A program made the translations under genes and the position numbers. The notes under the pieces were generated by a model, which saw only the letters and a program-made list of their open reading frames with translations, was not told where the DNA came from and ran no database searches. DNA of 64,000 nt from Rhizobium sp. JAB6 (GTDB taxonomy: Bacteria > Pseudomonadota > Alphaproteobacteria > Rhizobiales > Rhizobiaceae), in contig NZ_PYJQ01000001.1 in NCBI RefSeq assembly GCF_003024605.1, positions 405,001 through 469,000 on the forward strand. The letters are read 5' to 3'. Positions within the stretch are counted from its first letter, which is position 1. Each line of letters opens with the position of its first letter. Shown here piece by piece: positions 8,973 to 16,786 of the stretch.

Positions 8973-10142
8973 ATGAGCGACTTTACGACGAAATCGGCCC
9001 CCGAGGCCAAAGACGGAGCCGATGCAGCCTCCTCCGACGAGGTAGGCAGTAGTAGCAACGGCAAGCGATCCCACTCTTCATTCTGGGCACGTGCCGCGCG
9101 CATTCTGCGCCCGGCACAGGACGCCGCCCGCTTGCGCGAGGACCTTGCCGACGCGCTGATGACCAACGCCGCCGGTGACGACGCCTTCTCCCCCGACGAG
9201 CGGGCGATGCTGCACAATATCCTGCGCTTTCGCGAGGTGCGCGTCGAGGATGTCATGGTGCCGCGTGCCGACATCGAGGCCGTCGACCAGAACATCACCA
9301 TTGGCGAGCTGATGATCCTCTTCGAGGAGAGCGGCCGTTCGCGCATGCCCGTCTATGCCGACACGCTGGATGATCCGCGCGGCATGGTGCACATCCGCGA
9401 CCTGCTGTCCTATGTCGCCAAGCAGGCCCGCAACAAGCGCCGCGGCAGCAGCACGAAGGCTGCCGCCGCACCAACTGCTGCGCCTGCGGCCGAAAAGCCA
9501 GCGCGGTCCGCCAAGCCGAATTTCGATCTGTCGCGCGTCGATCTGCAGAAGACGCTGGCCGAGGCCGGCATCATCCGCAAGATCCTCTTCGTTCCGCCCT
9601 CGATGCTCGCCTCCGACCTGCTGCGCCGCATGCAGGTCAACCGCACGCAGATGGCCCTCGTCATCGACGAATATGGCGGCACGGACGGTCTGGCGTCGCA
9701 CGAGGACATCGTCGAAATGGTCGTCGGTGATATCGACGACGAGCATGATGATGAAGAAGTGATGTTCAAGCGCGTCTCCGAGGATGTCTTCGTTGCCGAC
9801 GCCCGTGTCGAGCTGGAGGAGATCGCCGCCGCGATCGGTCCGGATTTTGACATCGCCGAGCAGGTGGACGAGGTGGATACGCTTGGTGGCCTGATCTTCT
9901 CCGCGCTGGGACGCATTCCCGTGCGCGGCGAGCTCGTGCAGGCGCTCCCGGGCTTCGAGTTTCATATTCTTGATGCCGATCCGCGCCGCATCAAGCGGGT
10001 GCGCATCACCCGCAAGCGTCATGCCGCCCGGCGTCGTCCCGCCAAGCCCGAGGGCGAAGCGGGCACGTCTGAACGCGGCTTGCCGGCACCGGAAGCGATT
10101 GCCGAGGAAATGCCGGCCGAGCGTAATGCCGCCAGCCGATAA
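8973..10142 (+). CDS. corC: CorC/TlyC-type CBS-domain protein
   Basis: A 389-residue soluble protein with a pair of CBS domains (about residues 85-260) and a C-terminal CorC/HlyC transporter-associated domain ('VDTLGGLIFSALGRIPVRGE'). No membrane segment is seen, so this is the cytoplasmic CorC type rather than the DUF21 membrane type. It is longer than Escherichia coli CorC because of an Ala/Lys-rich insertion around residues 150-180 inside the CBS region and a charged C-terminal tail. CorC is linked to magnesium and cobalt homeostasis. The ybeY-corC-lnt order is conserved from gammaproteobacteria onward. Confidence 0.88.
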   Translation: MSDFTTKSAPEAKDGADAASSDEVGSSSNGKRSHSSFWARAARILRPAQDAARLREDLADALMTNAAGDDAFSPDERAMLHNILRFREVRVEDVMVPRADIEAVDQNITIGELMILFEESGRSRMPVYADTLDDPRGMVHIRDLLSYVAKQARNKRRGSSTKAAAAPTAAPAAEKPARSAKPNFDLSRVDLQKTLAEAGIIRKILFVPPSMLASDLLRRMQVNRTQMALVIDEYGGTDGLASHEDIVEMVVGDIDDEHDDEEVMFKRVSEDVFVADARVELEEIAAAIGPDFDIAEQVDEVDTLGGLIFSALGRIPVRGELVQALPGFEFHILDADPRRIKRVRITRKRHAARRRPAKPEGEAGTSERGLPAPEAIAEEMPAERNAASR

Positions 10143-10220
10143 ATGGCGCTTGAGCGGGACAAATGGCTGCTTTTTTGAAAGACTGCCGCCAATTGATTCG
10201 CGATTGGACGGAGCTGGCGC

Positions 10221-11822
10221 ATGGAATGGCTTTCGGGCAGGGTGATCCTCGTCTGGGGTTTCAAACGTGCGTTGCTTGCGATCCTTGCGGGGGCCATCGG
10301 TGTTCTGGCGCTGCCGCCTTTCGGCTTCTTCGCGGCGATGTTCATCTCCTTCACGCTGCTGGTCTGGCTGCTGGATGGCGTTGCCGCCGGGCCGGATAGC
10401 GGTCTGCTCGGACGTATGTGGCCGGCCTTCTTCACCGGTTGGCTCTTCGGTTTTGGTTATTTTGTCGCCGGTCTCTGGTGGCTCGGCCATGCGCTGCTGA
10501 TCGATGCCGACGAGTTCGCCTGGGCCTTGCCGCTCGCGATCCTCGGCCTTCCCGCCTTCCTGGCTGTCTTCTACGGTGTTGCGACCATGCTTGCCCGCAT
10601 CCTGTGGTCCGACGGCATGGGGCGTATTGCCGCGCTCGCCTTCAGCTTCGGCATCGTCGAATGGCTGCGCAGTTTCCTTTTCAGCGGATTTCCCTGGAAT
10701 GCCATCGGCTATGGCGCCATGCCCATTCCGCTGATGATGCAGTCGGCGCATGTGATCGGCATGCTTGGGGTCACCGTGCTTGCCGTCTTCGTCTTCTCGG
10801 CACCGGCATTGCTCGGCACACGCCAGGGCCGGGTACCGGGGCTCGGCCTTGCGGTCCTCATGGCTGCTGCTCATTTCGGCTATGGCTATTATGCGCTGAG
10901 CCAGCCGGACGCGCCCTTGGCGGGTGCCAAGACGGCGCCTGTCGTGCGTATTGTCCAGCCCTCCATCGATCAGGAAGCCAAGATGGATACCGCCGCCGAT
11001 CGCGCCGCCATCTTCGATAAGCACCTGGCGCTTTCGGTCCAGCCGCCTGCCAATGGCGGCAAGCGGCCTGACATCATCGTCTGGCCGGAAACGGCTGTGC
11101 CCTTCATTCTCACCGACAATCGCGATGCGCTCGCCCGCATCGCGGATCAGCTCGATGACGACCAGATCCTGATTACCGGCGCCGTCCGCGTCGAAGACAT
11201 GGGACCTGGCGTCGATCCGCGCTATTACAATTCCATTTACGTCATCGATGGACGAGGCCAGATCATCGGTGCCTCCGACAAGACCCATCTGGTTCCTTTC
11301 GGCGAATACGTCCCCTTTGAACATATCCTCGGCTATCTCGGCATCGAAAACGTCATCGAACTGCCGGGGGGATTTTCAGCGGCCGCCAAGCGCGAATTGC
11401 TGAGCATGCCCGACGGACTGAAATTCTATCCGCTGATCTGCTACGAGATCATTTTTCCCAATGAAATGACCCCCGAGATCCGGCAGGCCGACGCCATTCT
11501 CAACGTCACCAATGATGCCTGGTTCGGTGATACGCCAGGGCCATACCAGCATTTCCTGCAGGCAAGAGTGAGAGCGGTAGAGCAGGGACTGCCCCTGATT
11601 CGAAGCGCCAATACAGGCATTTCAGCATTTGTTGATGCACACGGACGCCTGCTTTCCGGCATCGATTATAACCAGCAAGGCTTTATAGATGCTACTTTGG
11701 GTGGCGCAACCGTTTCGCGTATCGATGATAAGGCCAGAAAAACATACTTTTGGTTGATCATCGGTGCAGCCGGCATGATGGCCGCAATTTCGCGCATGGG
11801 TTTTATTTTTAGGGTGAATTGA
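10221..11822 (+). CDS. lnt: Apolipoprotein N-acyltransferase Lnt (ActA)
   Basis: The 533-residue inner-membrane enzyme adds the third acyl chain to lipoproteins. About six N-terminal hydrophobic segments precede a periplasmic nitrilase-like domain. The catalytic triad is intact: Glu290 in 'WPETAVPF', Lys354 in 'KTHLVPFGEY' and Cys407 in 'ICYEIIFP'. In Sinorhizobium medicae the orthologue was found as actA, a gene needed for acid tolerance, and it lies next to phrR just as here. The last codons overlap one half of an inverted repeat that may serve phrR. A final membrane helix lies near the C-terminus. Confidence 0.95.
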   Translation: MEWLSGRVILVWGFKRALLAILAGAIGVLALPPFGFFAAMFISFTLLVWLLDGVAAGPDSGLLGRMWPAFFTGWLFGFGYFVAGLWWLGHALLIDADEFAWALPLAILGLPAFLAVFYGVATMLARILWSDGMGRIAALAFSFGIVEWLRSFLFSGFPWNAIGYGAMPIPLMMQSAHVIGMLGVTVLAVFVFSAPALLGTRQGRVPGLGLAVLMAAAHFGYGYYALSQPDAPLAGAKTAPVVRIVQPSIDQEAKMDTAADRAAIFDKHLALSVQPPANGGKRPDIIVWPETAVPFILTDNRDALARIADQLDDDQILITGAVRVEDMGPGVDPRYYNSIYVIDGRGQIIGASDKTHLVPFGEYVPFEHILGYLGIENVIELPGGFSAAAKRELLSMPDGLKFYPLICYEIIFPNEMTPEIRQADAILNVTNDAWFGDTPGPYQHFLQARVRAVEQGLPLIRSANTGISAFVDAHGRLLSGIDYNQQGFIDATLGGATVSRIDDKARKTYFWLIIGAAGMMAAISRMGFIFRVN

Positions 11823-11838
11823 CCAAAAAACCCTAAAA
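11807..11838. promoter_or_regulatory. Inverted repeat TTTTAGGGT...ACCCTAAAA before phrR
   Basis: Two exact 9-base arms (11807-11815 and 11830-11838) are separated by 14 bases. A third half-site, TTAGGGT, lies at 11961-11967 directly before the phrR start. The spacing suits a regulator site better than a terminator, because no T tract follows. Autoregulation by PhrR is a guess. Confidence 0.4.
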
Positions 11839-11970
11839 TTGCATAGTGCTAGATGTCCGCCTTTCGAACGTAGACTGGAGGCCTTGGGGGCGTCGGCTGC
11901 AACGTGGCGTTATAGGGGTGGTGAAGGGTACCGGGTGGCAGGTCCTGAATTCAACCTATGTTAGGGTAAA

Positions 11971-12393
11971 ATGATGATTGAGAATAAAAAGAAGCCGAAC
12001 CCCATCGACATTCATGTCGGTAGCCGCATACGCCTCCGCCGCACGATGCTTGGCATGAGCCAGGAGAAGCTCGGCGAAAGCCTCGGAATTACGTTTCAGC
12101 AGATTCAGAAATACGAAAAAGGCACCAATCGCGTTGGCGCCAGCCGCCTCCAGAACATCTCCAGCATTCTCAATGTCCCGGTCTCCTTCTTTTTCGAGGA
12201 TGCGCCGGGCGAGCATTCGGCCGCAGCGGGTGGAATGGCCGAGGCATCCAGCTCCAATTACGTCGTCGATTTTCTGTCTTCTTCCGAAGGATTGCAGCTC
12301 AACCGCGCCTTCGTGAAGATTTCCGATGGGAAGGTCCGGCGCAAGGTTGTCGAGCTGGTCAAGGCGCTCGCCGCCGAGGCTGATGCTGAGTAA
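11971..12393 (+). CDS. phrR: XRE-family transcriptional regulator, PhrR-like
   Basis: A 140-residue regulator with a Cro/C1-type helix-turn-helix at about residues 17-72 ('LRRTMLGMSQEKLGESLGI' then 'QQIQKYEKGTNRVGASRL') and a C-terminal tail without a known ligand domain. In Sinorhizobium medicae phrR is induced by low pH and other stresses and lies beside actA (lnt), which is the arrangement here. The start is placed at the first of two adjacent ATG codons. A strong terminator follows the gene, so it is probably a single transcript separate from metK. Confidence 0.85.
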   Translation: MMIENKKKPNPIDIHVGSRIRLRRTMLGMSQEKLGESLGITFQQIQKYEKGTNRVGASRLQNISSILNVPVSFFFEDAPGEHSAAAGGMAEASSSNYVVDFLSSSEGLQLNRAFVKISDGKVRRKVVELVKALAAEADAE

Positions 12394-12432
12394 GCGGTAC
12401 TTCGACGGTAAGCGAAGATCGAGAAAGTCGGG

Positions 12433-12457
12433 AGGCGGCCGTTTTGGCCGCCTTTTC
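12433..12457 (+). terminator. Rho-independent terminator after phrR
   Basis: GGCGGCC-gtttt-GGCCGCC (12434-12440 with 12446-12452) is followed by TTTTCCTT. It separates phrR from metK. Confidence 0.85.
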
Positions 12458-12491
12458 CTTGTTTAACGCAAAATTTTATCACCTCGGCGGG

Positions 12492-12513
12492 GATATAAAG
12501 ATATATTTATGTC
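12492..12513. promoter_or_regulatory. 22-base palindrome upstream of metK
   Basis: GATATAAA (12492-12499) and TTTATGTC (12506-12513) are inverted with one mismatch around GATATA. The site is 73 bases before metK, in an AT-rich stretch that probably holds the promoter. ArsR-type SahR regulators control SAM-cycle genes in many proteobacteria through AT-rich ATAAA/TTTAT palindromes, so SahR is the first candidate. Confidence 0.5.
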
Positions 12514-12585
12514 CTTGTGCGACTTGTTTTTCGAGGCGGAGACGAATATCAAAAGCAGAGATTTGTTCTTTGAGGGGAATCCCGC

Positions 12586-13839
12586 ATGCGCGCGAATTAT
12601 CTGTTTACGAGTGAGTCTGTTGCCGAAGGTCACCCGGATAAGGTTTGTGACCGCATTTCCGATGAAATCGTCGATCTGGTTTACCGCGAAGCGGCAAAGA
12701 CCGGCGTGAATCCGTGGACCGTGCGCATCGCATGCGAGACCCTTGCCACCACCAACCGCGTGGTCATCGCCGGCGAGGTTCGCCTTCCGCCGAGCCTGAT
12801 GAAGAAGGACAAGGACGGCAACGACGTCATCAATCCTTCGAAGTTCAAGGCCGCCGCCCGCCGCGCCATCAAGGATATTGGCTACGAGCAGGATGGCTTC
12901 CACTGGAAGAAGGCCCGCATCGACGTGCTTCTGCACTCGCAGTCCGCCGATATCGCCCAGGGCGTCGACAATGCCGCCGACCAGCAGGGTGACGAAGGTG
13001 CCGGCGACCAGGGCATCATGTTCGGCTACGCCTGCAAGGAAACGCCGGATCTCATGCCGGCGCCGATCTACTATTCGCATAAGATCCTGCAGCTGCTTGC
13101 TGCTGCCCGCAAGAAGGGCGACGGCGAAGTCGCCAAGCTCGGCCCGGACGCCAAGAGCCAGGTTACGGTGCGCTATGTCGACGGCAAGCCGTCCGAAGTG
13201 ACCTCGATCGTGCTTTCCACCCAGCATCTCGACGAGAGCTGGGACTCCAAGAAGGTTCGTTCCGTTGTCCAACCCTACATTGTCGAGGCGCTCGGCGACC
13301 TGAAGATCGCGCACGATTGCAAGTGGTACATCAACCCGACGGGCAAGTTCGTCATCGGCGGCCCGGATGGCGATGCAGGCCTCACCGGCCGTAAGATCAT
13401 CGTCGATACCTATGGCGGCGCAGCTCCCCATGGCGGCGGTGCCTTCTCGGGCAAGGACACGACCAAGGTCGACCGTTCCGCCGCCTATGCCGCGCGCTAC
13501 CTCGCAAAGAACGTCGTTGCCGCCGGTCTTTCCGATCGCTGCACAATCCAGCTCTCCTACGCGATCGGCGTTGCCCAGCCGCTGTCGATCTATGTCGACC
13601 TGCACGGCACGGGCAAGGGCGTTACGGAGGATCAGGTCGAAGCGGCCATCCGCAAGAACATGGACCTCTCGCCGACCGGTATCCGCCGTCACCTGGACCT
13701 CAACAAGCCGATCTACGCCAAGACTTCGGCTTACGGTCACTTCGGCCGCAAGGCCGGCCGTGACGGTTCCTTCTCCTGGGAGCGTACGGATCTGGTGAAG
13801 GCCCTCAAGGAAGCCGTGAAGCTTCGGGAAGCCGCATGA
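12586..13839 (+). CDS. metK: S-adenosylmethionine synthetase
   Basis: The 417-residue product makes S-adenosylmethionine from methionine and ATP. The family signatures are complete: '[12 protein letters not shown]' for the ATP site and '[19 protein letters not shown]' for the phosphate-binding loop. It is about 30 residues longer than the Escherichia coli enzyme because of the insertion near residues 55-90 that is usual in alphaproteobacteria. The last codons overlap trmB by four bases (ATGA), so a user of SAM is translated directly behind its producer. The leader has a palindrome at 12492-12513. Confidence 0.98.
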   Translation: MRANYLFTSESVAEGHPDKVCDRISDEIVDLVYREAAKTGVNPWTVRIACETLATTNRVVIAGEVRLPPSLMKKDKDGNDVINPSKFKAAARRAIKDIGYEQDGFHWKKARIDVLLHSQSADIAQGVDNAADQQGDEGAGDQGIMFGYACKETPDLMPAPIYYSHKILQLLAAARKKGDGEVAKLGPDAKSQVTVRYVDGKPSEVTSIVLSTQHLDESWDSKKVRSVVQPYIVEALGDLKIAHDCKWYINPTGKFVIGGPDGDAGLTGRKIIVDTYGGAAPHGGGAFSGKDTTKVDRSAAYAARYLAKNVVAAGLSDRCTIQLSYAIGVAQPLSIYVDLHGTGKGVTEDQVEAAIRKNMDLSPTGIRRHLDLNKPIYAKTSAYGHFGRKAGRDGSFSWERTDLVKALKEAVKLREAA

Positions 13840-14537
13840 TCGATACCGAGCGCCGGTCGCGGGCGACGGAAGCATTCTTCGGCCGACGCAAGGGAAAAGC
13901 CTTGCGCGGCCAGCAGGCCGAAAAGCTGGAAGCATTGCTGCCGCAGTTCATCCTCGATCTTTCCGCCCCGGCGCCGCAGCCGCTGAACGATCTCTTTCCG
14001 GTACCGACCGAGCGTCTGCGCCTGGAAATCGGTTTCGGTGGTGGGGAACATCTGATCCACCGCGCGCTGGAGCAGCCGAAGACCGGGTTCATAGGCGTGG
14101 AACCCTTTGTCAATTCGATGCAGAAGCTGCTGGCGCGTGTCGATGAGGCGGGCGCACGCAACATCCGGGTCTATAATGACGACGCGACGCAGGTGCTGGA
14201 TTGGCTGCCCGACGGCTGCTTGGACCAGATCGACTTGCTCTATCCCGATCCCTGGCCGAAGAAGAAGCACTGGAAGCGCCGTTTCGTCTCCCAGGTTAAC
14301 CTTGCCCGCTTCTATCGCGTTCTGAAGCCGAGCGCTCTCTTCTGCTTCGCCTCGGACATCGATACCTATGTGAACTGGACTCTGCAGCATTGCCAGGCGC
14401 ATGGCGGCTTCGAATGGACCGCCCGGAATGCCGCCGACTGGTTGACGCCCTACGAGGGCTGGCCGAGCACGCGATACGAGGCCAAGGCCAGGCGCGAAGG
14501 GCGCTCATCGGCTTATCTGACCTTCAAGAGAGTCTGA
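13836..14537 (+). CDS. trmB: tRNA (guanine-N7-)-methyltransferase TrmB
   Basis: A 233-residue SAM-dependent methyltransferase that forms m7G46 in tRNA. The SAM site is '[13 protein letters not shown]' near residues 64-76. The family motif '[14 protein letters not shown]' is at about residues 133-146 and contains the catalytic Asp. The start ATG overlaps the metK stop, so translational coupling is likely. The N-terminal 30 residues are basic and carry the usual 'RRKGKALR' tRNA-contact stretch. Confidence 0.96.
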   Translation: MIDTERRSRATEAFFGRRKGKALRGQQAEKLEALLPQFILDLSAPAPQPLNDLFPVPTERLRLEIGFGGGEHLIHRALEQPKTGFIGVEPFVNSMQKLLARVDEAGARNIRVYNDDATQVLDWLPDGCLDQIDLLYPDPWPKKKHWKRRFVSQVNLARFYRVLKPSALFCFASDIDTYVNWTLQHCQAHGGFEWTARNAADWLTPYEGWPSTRYEAKARREGRSSAYLTFKRV

Positions 14538-14591
14538 TCGCTCCAATCGCGGGCGAGAGTTTCAAATGGAATATTCGCATCATCCTGTGAG

Positions 14592-14611
14592 GACCGCCGC
14601 TCGAGGCGGTC
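14592..14611. terminator. Hairpin between trmB and the DUF1150 gene
   Basis: GACCGCC-gctcga-GGCGGTC forms a 7-bp stem between two convergent genes. No T tract is present on either side, so termination is only suggested. Confidence 0.4.
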
Positions 14612-14694
14612 TGGATCATGCCACGCGCAGCCATAGGCCGGCGGCTTGTAAAGTCCTTGCGGACGGTAATTTCACCCCCGGACGAGACTCGTGG

Positions 14695-14952
14695 TCAATG
14701 CAGGCTGACCGTCTTCAATTCGTCTTCGGCAGCACGATAGAAGGTGCTGGATCGATTGTCGGTCAGCAGGATCGGGGTGCCGTCGGCGCCGAAAAGCGCC
14801 CAGAGATCGACATCCGGATCGATATCCGGCGCTTCCGGGAAGCAGCGGGATACTTCGGACCAATCCATTTTTCTGATGTAGGCGACCTCACCGGTGCCGA
14901 TATTGGCAAGCTCGGATGGGGTTAGGCGGGCGGTGGCTTCTTTCAACAACAT
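14695..14952 (-). CDS. DUF1150 family protein
   Basis: The 85-residue acidic protein contains 'LANIGTGEVAYIRKM' and 'LWALFGADGTPILLTDNR', which I recognise as the DUF1150 pattern of small alphaproteobacterial proteins commonly found downstream of an IbpA-type small heat-shock gene. It has no signal peptide or membrane segment. Function is unknown. The ATG at 14952 is preferred to one nine codons upstream because the conserved part begins 'MLLKEATARL'. It lies 158 bases downstream of hsp20 on the same strand, with a palindromic repeat in between. Confidence 0.8.
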   Translation of the reverse strand: MLLKEATARLTPSELANIGTGEVAYIRKMDWSEVSRCFPEAPDIDPDVDLWALFGADGTPILLTDNRSSTFYRAAEDELKTVSLH

Positions 14953-14984
14953 GCTCGTACCTCCAGTATGAGGAACCAACGGCC

Positions 14985-15101
14985 CTAGAGCATGATGCCG
15001 TAAAGTTTGTGCGGCTTTCGGGCGGCATCAGGCGCTAGTTCTTTGTTTCCAGGGCGGATTCAGATTTCAGGCCGATTCGATCTGAAATCATCCGGCCCTG
15101 G
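14985..15101. repeat. Compound palindromic intergenic repeat
   Basis: The element has two nested dyads: an outer CTAGAGC/GCGCTAG type pair (about 14985-15038) and CCAGGGC...GCCCTGG (15049-15101) enclosing GATTTCAG (15063-15070) and CTGAAATC (15082-15089). The CTAGAGC end recurs in the element at 4482-4570. It lies between hsp20 and DUF1150 and could separate their transcripts. Confidence 0.5.
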
Positions 15102-15110
15102 GCCGTTGTC

Positions 15111-15542
15111 CTACTGTGAGACCGAAATGTTAATTTTCTTTACCACGCGGTCCGGTTCCGGCCGAATGAGATCGACGGAAAGCAGGCCGTTCTTCAGCGT
15201 GGCGCCGAGCACCTGCATGCCATCGGCAAGGACGAATACGCGCTGGAATTGCCGGGCGGCGATGCCCCGGTAGAGATAGTCGCGCTCGCTCTGTTCCATC
15301 TGGCGTCCGCGGATCAGCAGCTGGTTCTCTTCCGTGGTAACGTCAAGCTCATCTTCGGAAAAGCCCGCGACCGCCAGCGTGATACGCAGACGTTCCGGCT
15401 CGCCCGACAGGCGGTCCGCACGCATTCGTTCGATATTATAGGGAGGATAACCGTCGCTGACTTTGGAAATCCGCTCAAGCGTTTTTTCCATAGTGTCGAA
15501 GCCCAGAAGCAGTGGGCTGGCAAAGGGAGTCGTCCGGCTCAT
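15111..15542 (-). CDS. Small heat-shock protein Hsp20 (IbpA type)
   Basis: A 143-residue ATP-independent chaperone that holds unfolding proteins. An alpha-crystallin domain spans about residues 38-125 ('YNIERM..DRLRITLAVAGFSEDELDV' to 'SVDLIRP'), and an I-x-I motif ('INI') near the C-terminus would mediate oligomer contacts. The ATG at 15542 is chosen because an AAGGA Shine-Dalgarno sequence lies ten bases before it. An upstream TTG at 15566 lies inside the thermometer hairpin and is not credible. Control is by a heat-type promoter plus a ROSE-like leader, both visible at 15543-15637. Confidence 0.95.
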   Translation of the reverse strand: MSRTTPFASPLLLGFDTMEKTLERISKVSDGYPPYNIERMRADRLSGEPERLRITLAVAGFSEDELDVTTEENQLLIRGRQMEQSERDYLYRGIAARQFQRVFVLADGMQVLGATLKNGLLSVDLIRPEPDRVVKKINISVSQ

Positions 15543-15602
15543 CGTCTCAAAGTCCTTGGGTGTCAAGCGACCGTTCCGGACCTGATATTCAGCACCCGGT
15601 TG
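15543..15602 (-). ncRNA. ROSE-like RNA thermometer in the hsp20 leader
   Basis: On the minus strand UCGCUU (15570-15565) can pair with the Shine-Dalgarno AAGGA (15557-15553) around a 7-base loop, with the G of UCGCU left over. That is the defining U(U/C)GCU anti-SD arrangement of ROSE elements. The leader of about 60 bases and the small heat-shock gene downstream both fit the family. Confidence 0.75.
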
Positions 15603-15608
15603 TCCCTA

Positions 15609-15637
15609 ATATGGGAGCACGCGCCTGCGAGTGCAAG
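15609..15637 (-). promoter_or_regulatory. RpoH-type heat-shock promoter of hsp20
   Basis: CTTGCAC (15637-15631, minus strand) and CCCATAT (15615-15609) are separated by 15 bases and resemble the rhizobial sigma-32 consensus CTTGAA...CCCATNT. Transcription would start near 15602. Confidence 0.65.
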
Positions 15638-15773
15638 CCATGTTGGCTTCGCATTTGCGAGATCGAATTCCATGGTGGAAAATCGTTTTGTGACATGGCG
15701 AGCGAGCGCTTGACAAAGCCGGACCGGACCCGCGACAAAGCCTGTCGATCTGCACCGGAGGAAAGTTGAAGAC

Positions 15774-16718
15774 ATGACCGAACCCAGAAAAATCATTATC
15801 GATACAGACCCCGGTCAGGACGATGCCGCGGCGATCTTTCTCGCCTTCGGCAGCCGCCAGGAGATCGAGGTGCTCGGCATCACGGCGGTCGCCGGCAACG
15901 TGCCGCTGCGGCTGACGAGCCGCAACGCCCGTATCGTCTGCGAACTTTGCAATCGTCGCGACGTGAAGGTGTTTGCCGGCGCCGATGCGCCGCTCAAGCG
16001 CAAGCTGGTCACGGCCGAGCACGTGCATGGCAAGACCGGCCTCGACGGTCCCGAACTGTCGGAGCCGACGATGGAACTGCAGCCGGGCCACGCCGTCGAT
16101 TTCATCATCGATACGCTGCGCAAGGAGCCGGAAGGCGCCGTGACCCTCTGCACGCTGGGCCCGCTGACCAATATCGCAATGGCGTTCCAGAAGGCGCCCG
16201 ACATCGTCGGCCGCGTGCGCGAACTCGTGATGATGGGCGGCGGCTTCTTCGAGGGCGGCAACATCACCCCAGCCGCCGAGTTCAATATCTATGTCGATCC
16301 GGAGGCGGCAGACGTGGTGTTCCGTTCCGGCGTTCCGATCGTCATGATGCCGCTCGATGTCACCCACAAGTTGCTGACGCGCAAGGATCGCGTCGAGCGC
16401 ATTGCCGCAGTTGGCACGCCGCCGGCCAAGGCCATGGTAGAAATGCTGCAGTTCTTCGAGCGATTCGACATCGAGAAATACGGTTCGGACGGCGGCCCGC
16501 TGCATGACCCGACCGTCATCGCCTACCTCCTGAAGCCTGAGCTGTTCAAGGGCCGCGATTGCAATGTCGAGATCGAGGTGACCTCGGAGCTGACCGTCGG
16601 CATGACCGTTGTCGACTGGTGGCACGTCACCGACCGCAAGCGCAACGCCAAGGTCATGCGTGACGTCGATGCGGACGGCTTCTTCGCGCTGCTGACGGAA
16701 CGCTTTGCCCGCATCTGA
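15774..16718 (+). CDS. Inosine/uridine-preferring nucleoside hydrolase
   Basis: The 314-residue product hydrolyses the N-glycosidic bond of ribonucleosides to give base and ribose. The calcium-binding aspartate cluster is visible as 'DTDPGQDDA' at residues 10-18, and the later 'NITPAAEFNIYVDPEAA' and 'LHDPTVIAYL' segments complete the IUNH active site. It is cytoplasmic, with no signal peptide. It is transcribed divergently from hsp20 across 231 bases. A ribokinase gene lies 2.6 kb downstream and could use the ribose released, although it is not in the same operon. Confidence 0.93.
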   Translation: MTEPRKIIIDTDPGQDDAAAIFLAFGSRQEIEVLGITAVAGNVPLRLTSRNARIVCELCNRRDVKVFAGADAPLKRKLVTAEHVHGKTGLDGPELSEPTMELQPGHAVDFIIDTLRKEPEGAVTLCTLGPLTNIAMAFQKAPDIVGRVRELVMMGGGFFEGGNITPAAEFNIYVDPEAADVVFRSGVPIVMMPLDVTHKLLTRKDRVERIAAVGTPPAKAMVEMLQFFERFDIEKYGSDGGPLHDPTVIAYLLKPELFKGRDCNVEIEVTSELTVGMTVVDWWHVTDRKRNAKVMRDVDADGFFALLTERFARI

Positions 16719-16730
16719 TCAAAACCCATG

Positions 16731-16765
16731 CACAAGGCCGCCGAAAGCGATCCGGCGGCCTTGTG
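16731..16765. terminator. Bidirectional terminator hairpin
   Basis: CACAAGGCCGCCG (16731-16743) is the exact reverse complement of 16753-16765. The 13-bp stem and 9-base loop lie between the convergent nucleoside hydrolase and chemoreceptor genes. Confidence 0.75.
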
Positions 16766-16786
16766 TATTTGTCATCCGACGTCGGT

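Noticed and set aside
9078..11324. 748-codon minus-strand open frame across corC and lnt
   Set aside because: Opposite-strand shadow of two well-supported genes, His/Asp/Arg-rich and without domain motifs.
12394..12585. SAM riboswitch before metK
   Set aside because: I could not find the paired elements of SAM-II, SAM/SAH or SAM-V classes; only the palindrome is clear.
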